A stretch of 64,000 nt of DNA from Flavobacteriales bacterium. Its GTDB lineage: Bacteria; Bacteroidota; Bacteroidia; CAIKAF01. The notes beneath the pieces were generated by a model that saw only the letters and a program-made list of their open reading frames with translations, was not told the origin of the DNA and searched no databases. The stretch lies in assembly GCA_022402535.1 (NCBI GenBank), contig JAKRSD010000020.1, forward strand, positions 62,001 to 126,000. Direction: 5' to 3'. The translations under genes were made by a program, and so were the position numbers. This document shows, one piece after another, positions 62,401 to 64,000 of the stretch (positions are counted from its first letter, which is position 1; the number at the start of each line of letters is the position of its first letter).

Positions 62401-64000
62401 GTAAACGAACATGCAGCTGAATTTCCTGAAGCATCAGTGGCTGTATAAGTAACCACAGTTACCCCTACAGGGAAGAAATCGCCGGGATTGTGGGTTGAAA
62501 CAAATGTAAATCCGGTATTGCAATTATCAGAAGCGGTTGGAGGAATCCATGAAACCTCAGCACCACATTCTCCTAAATCATTAGAAGTGACAATATTTGT
62601 CGGACAATCAACAATTACAGGAAGTTGAGTGTCATTTACTGTTACAGTAAATGAACATGTAACCGAATTACCTGCGGAATCAACAGCCGTATAAACAACC
62701 GTGGTAACTCCAATAGGAAATACATCACCAGGGTTGTGAGTGGATGTAAACGATGCTAAACCACAGTTATCGAAAGCCGTTGGTGCAACCCAAGTTACTA
62801 TAGCATTACACTGATCTGGATCATTTGAAACGCTAATATCAGAAGGACAACCCGAAATCACAGGAGGTACATTTTCAACAACAGTTACGTTGAAAGAACA
62901 AGTTGAAACATTGCCATATAAATCCGTAGCAGTGTATGTTACAGTTGTTGTTCCTACCGGGAAGAAGTCTCCACTATTGTGAGTTGCGCTCAATATAGCT
63001 CCTGAACAGTTATCTGAAACAGTAGGCACTGGCCAGAATACATTGGCACCGCACAACACAGGAGAAGTTGAAACTGTTACATTAGGCGGACACACTGTAA
63101 TTACAGGAGGAATCGTATCAACAATTTCAATAACAAATGAGCACGTAGTGGCATTCCCCTGTACATCAGTTCCAGTATATGTTACTGTGGTAAACCCAAC
63201 AGGGAAGCCCATTCCTGGTATGTGTGTTGATGTGACAGTTAAGCCGGGACAATTGTCTGTAAACACAGGAGGAACCCAAGAAACTGTAGCTCCGCAGGTG
63301 AAGAAAGTTGCAGATACAGAAATCGTATCTGTCGGACATCCTGTTACGGCTGGAAACTCCACATCATTAACCGTAACCGTAAAGCTACACTGAGCAATAT
63401 TGCCAGCAGCATCTGTAGCCGTGTAGGTAACTGTAGAAGTTCCAACTGGGAAGAAGTCTCCAGGATTGAAGTTTGATGTTAAAGTAACTATGCTACAATT
63501 GTCTGTTGCTGTTGGTGGTGTCCATGTTACGGAAGCTCCACACAATGAAGAATCATTGGGAACTACAATATCAGTAGGACAATCCAAGATAACTGGAAGC
63601 TGATTTTCCGTTACTGTAACCGTAAAGGAACAGTTTGTTACATTTCCTGCTGAATCAACAGCTGTATAGACAACAGTAGTAACCCCAACAGGGAATACAT
63701 CTCCCGAATTGTGAGTTGATGTAAATGAAGCTAATCCACAGTTATCAGAAGCTGTAGGCGCAATCCAATTTACAATAGCATTACACGAATCTAAGTCGTT
63801 TGCAACAACAATATTCGAAGGACAGCCAAAAATTATTGGTGCTTGACTATCCGTTACAGTTACAGTAAAGCTGCATGTTACGATATTGTTAGATGCATCT
63901 GTAGCAGTATAGGTTACTGTTGTACTTCCAATAGGGAAGAAATCACCACTATTATGGGTAGATGTCAACAGAACGCCTGGGCAATTATCAATTGCAGAAG
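59475..64000 (-). CDS. Giant HYR/SprB-repeat adhesin with T9SS type B sorting domain (partial)
   Basis: Over 1500 aa, open to the end of the window, so its start lies outside. It consists of at least 15 complete HYR-type immunoglobulin-like repeats of about 82 aa (each with CPxxI, a TxDNC motif, and FPVGTTTVTYTATD), then two SprB-like repeats (SCNGASDGTATV, GTYTLTVTDANGC), and a C-terminal gliding-motility-associated domain (VTPNGDGFNDKW, FNRWGNLVF) of type B. It should be exported by the type IX system with its SprF-like partner to become a surface filament. One repeat (VNGPANI) has lost its first Cys. Confidence 0.93.
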   Translation of the reverse strand, partial: SAIDNCPGVLLTSTHNSGDFFPIGSTTVTYTATDASNNIVTCSFTVTVTDSQAPIIFGCPSNIVVANDLDSCNAIVNWIAPTASDNCGLASFTSTHNSGDVFPVGVTTVVYTAVDSAGNVTNCSFTVTVTENQLPVILDCPTDIVVPNDSSLCGASVTWTPPTATDNCSIVTLTSNFNPGDFFPVGTSTVTYTATDAAGNIAQCSFTVTVNDVEFPAVTGCPTDTISVSATFFTCGATVSWVPPVFTDNCPGLTVTSTHIPGMGFPVGFTTVTYTGTDVQGNATTCSFVIEIVDTIPPVITVCPPNVTVSTSPVLCGANVFWPVPTVSDNCSGAILSATHNSGDFFPVGTTTVTYTATDLYGNVSTCSFNVTVVENVPPVISGCPSDISVSNDPDQCNAIVTWVAPTAFDNCGLASFTSTHNPGDVFPIGVTTVVYTAVDSAGNSVTCSFTVTVNDTQLPVIVDCPTNIVTSNDLGECGAEVSWIPPTASDNCNTGFTFVSTHNPGDFFPVGVTVVTYTATDASGNSAACSFTVTVNDSELPTTVSCPSDIIVSNNFNTCGASVSWPAPVFADNCQGFLIVTASHLPGTTFPIGTTTVTYTAVDPAGNTAICTFNVTVNDTQTPQIVSCPQNININTSNGVCGANVTWTLPSALDNCPGVSLTSTHNSGDFFPVGTTTVTYTATDASNNTVTCSFTVTVTDTQAPVISGCPTNIVVSNDPGVCEALVSWTVPSASDNCGLASFTSTHTPGTIFPVGTTTVTYTATDIYGNVSTCTFNVTVNDTEVPVLVGCPSDITLNNTPGLCGNNVTWTPPVFTDNCQGQSGLTVVSSHNPGDFFTAGTTVVTYTATDAAGNVTICSFNITVIDTEIPTITNCPSDITVNAAFNTCGAPVLWANPTITDNCQDLLNIQISHLPGTTFPVGTTTVTYTVTDPSGNVAACSFNITVIDTQIPTISSCPINVTLNSSPGLCGTSYNWVLPTAFDNCPGTTLTSNIAPGSFFPVGSTDVIYTATDLAGNTTNCTFTVIVNDVEAPVIVNGPANIIQSNNIGNCSAVVNWVAPQATDNCSIVSFTSDFASGSTFPVGTTTVTYTAVDQAGLITTYSFTVTVVDDEAPAVTDCPSDITEVSLPGICSAPVTWTPPTFTDNCGQGLVITSTHTSGEEFTVGTTTVTYTATDAAGNFATCSFVITVNDTEAPVITGCPSDINSCSSNVSWTEPVPSDNCGIVTFIASHTPGSSFPTGTTTVTYTATDAAGNVTVCSFNVTVSTPVLTPVFSNVSCNGASDGTATVIVNDAVGPFSFDWGTFGTDSLLTGLAPGTYPVTVTDALGCTASATITITEPEILAITVDLVNNGTCGYDNGFAQIFVTGGTEPYNFNWSNGQTSANLNAVGDGTYTLTVTDANGCIDTVSVIIDCVFGDVPNLVTPNGDGFNDKWVVPGLDKYPNHKVEIFNRWGNLVFKASPYQDNWEGYSEGMATIGNGRLPAGTYFYVIELEKNKVVSGYLELQY
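60208..64000 (-). repeat. Tandem HYR repeat array with four-unit higher-order pattern
   Basis: Fifteen complete units plus one partial, about 245 bp each. Unit types recur every fourth position; for example the units with SDNCGLASFTSTH are numbers 2, 6 and 10, and the related VNWVAP unit is 14. This indicates growth by duplication of four-unit blocks of about 985 bp. Confidence 0.75.

Noticed and set aside
60208-64000. Possible CRISPR-like array because of regular spacing
   Set aside because: The roughly 245-bp periodicity is protein-coding (HYR domains), the units are diverged, and there are no short identical repeats with unique spacers; no cas genes are present.

Overview
The window looks like a chromosomal segment of a member of the Bacteroidota. 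The evidence is type IX secretion (T9SS) sorting domains, a PorP/SprF family protein, a split MetH, SprB-like repeats, LytS/LytR-type two-component genes with a periplasmic propeller, lipoproteins beginning C-K-K, and many TAnnTTTG -7 promoter boxes. Class or genus cannot be fixed from the sequence. It starts inside a methyltransferase gene (metH N-terminal module) and ends inside a giant adhesin gene.

Region by region. 1-14.2 kb is mostly housekeeping: metH module, M23 peptidase, lipB, a BaiN-type flavoprotein, a Na/Pi cotransporter, an rRNA m5C methyltransferase, a propeller histidine kinase with its LytTR regulator, two tandem 2-TM miniproteins, dtd, and two exported proteins. 14.2-22.1 kb is accessory: three repeat-filled gaps enclose an orphan RloC-like ATPase, a short FtsZ-like protein with a twin-arginine signal peptide, an NmFic-like Fic protein, and an ABC-F protein. 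22.1-33.9 kb holds ridA, a lipase-like hydrolase, an M16 protease, a trifunctional MMPL/acyltransferase/methyltransferase, a 0.5 kb repeat element, and a sugar pair (polysaccharide deacetylase and wecB). 34.4-38.9 kb is an AT-rich island that I read as the remains of a DNA phosphorothioation (Dnd) locus: a dndC stump, an intact sulfur-binding-domain/HNH endonuclease, small unknown genes, a KilA-N plus mini-HTH pair, and a DndA/IscS-type desulfurase, with related palindromes at two of its promoters. 39-44.4 kb has a T9SS-secreted PhoD-like phosphatase, a Bro-N protein, a second copy of the repeat element, a GNAT and fumC. 44.4-46.1 kb is a very AT-rich ATPase plus TOPRIM-like pair wedged between fumC and dcd. 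46.2-56 kb returns to core genes (pfkA, rsmG, a dehydrogenase, a Kazal lipoprotein, a TPP-riboswitch-controlled TonB receptor, an LRR protein, ribF, atpD, atpC). 56.2-64 kb is a minus-strand surface locus: giant HYR/SprB-repeat adhesin, PorP/SprF protein, OmpA-PD40 protein.

The most interesting points are the Tat-signal FtsZ-like protein, the collapsed Dnd island with its shared palindromic operators and retained phosphorothioate-dependent nuclease, the orphan RloC-like anticodon-nuclease candidate, the ATPase/TOPRIM pair, and two families of dispersed intergenic repeats. All functions are inferred by reading motifs; no database search was run.
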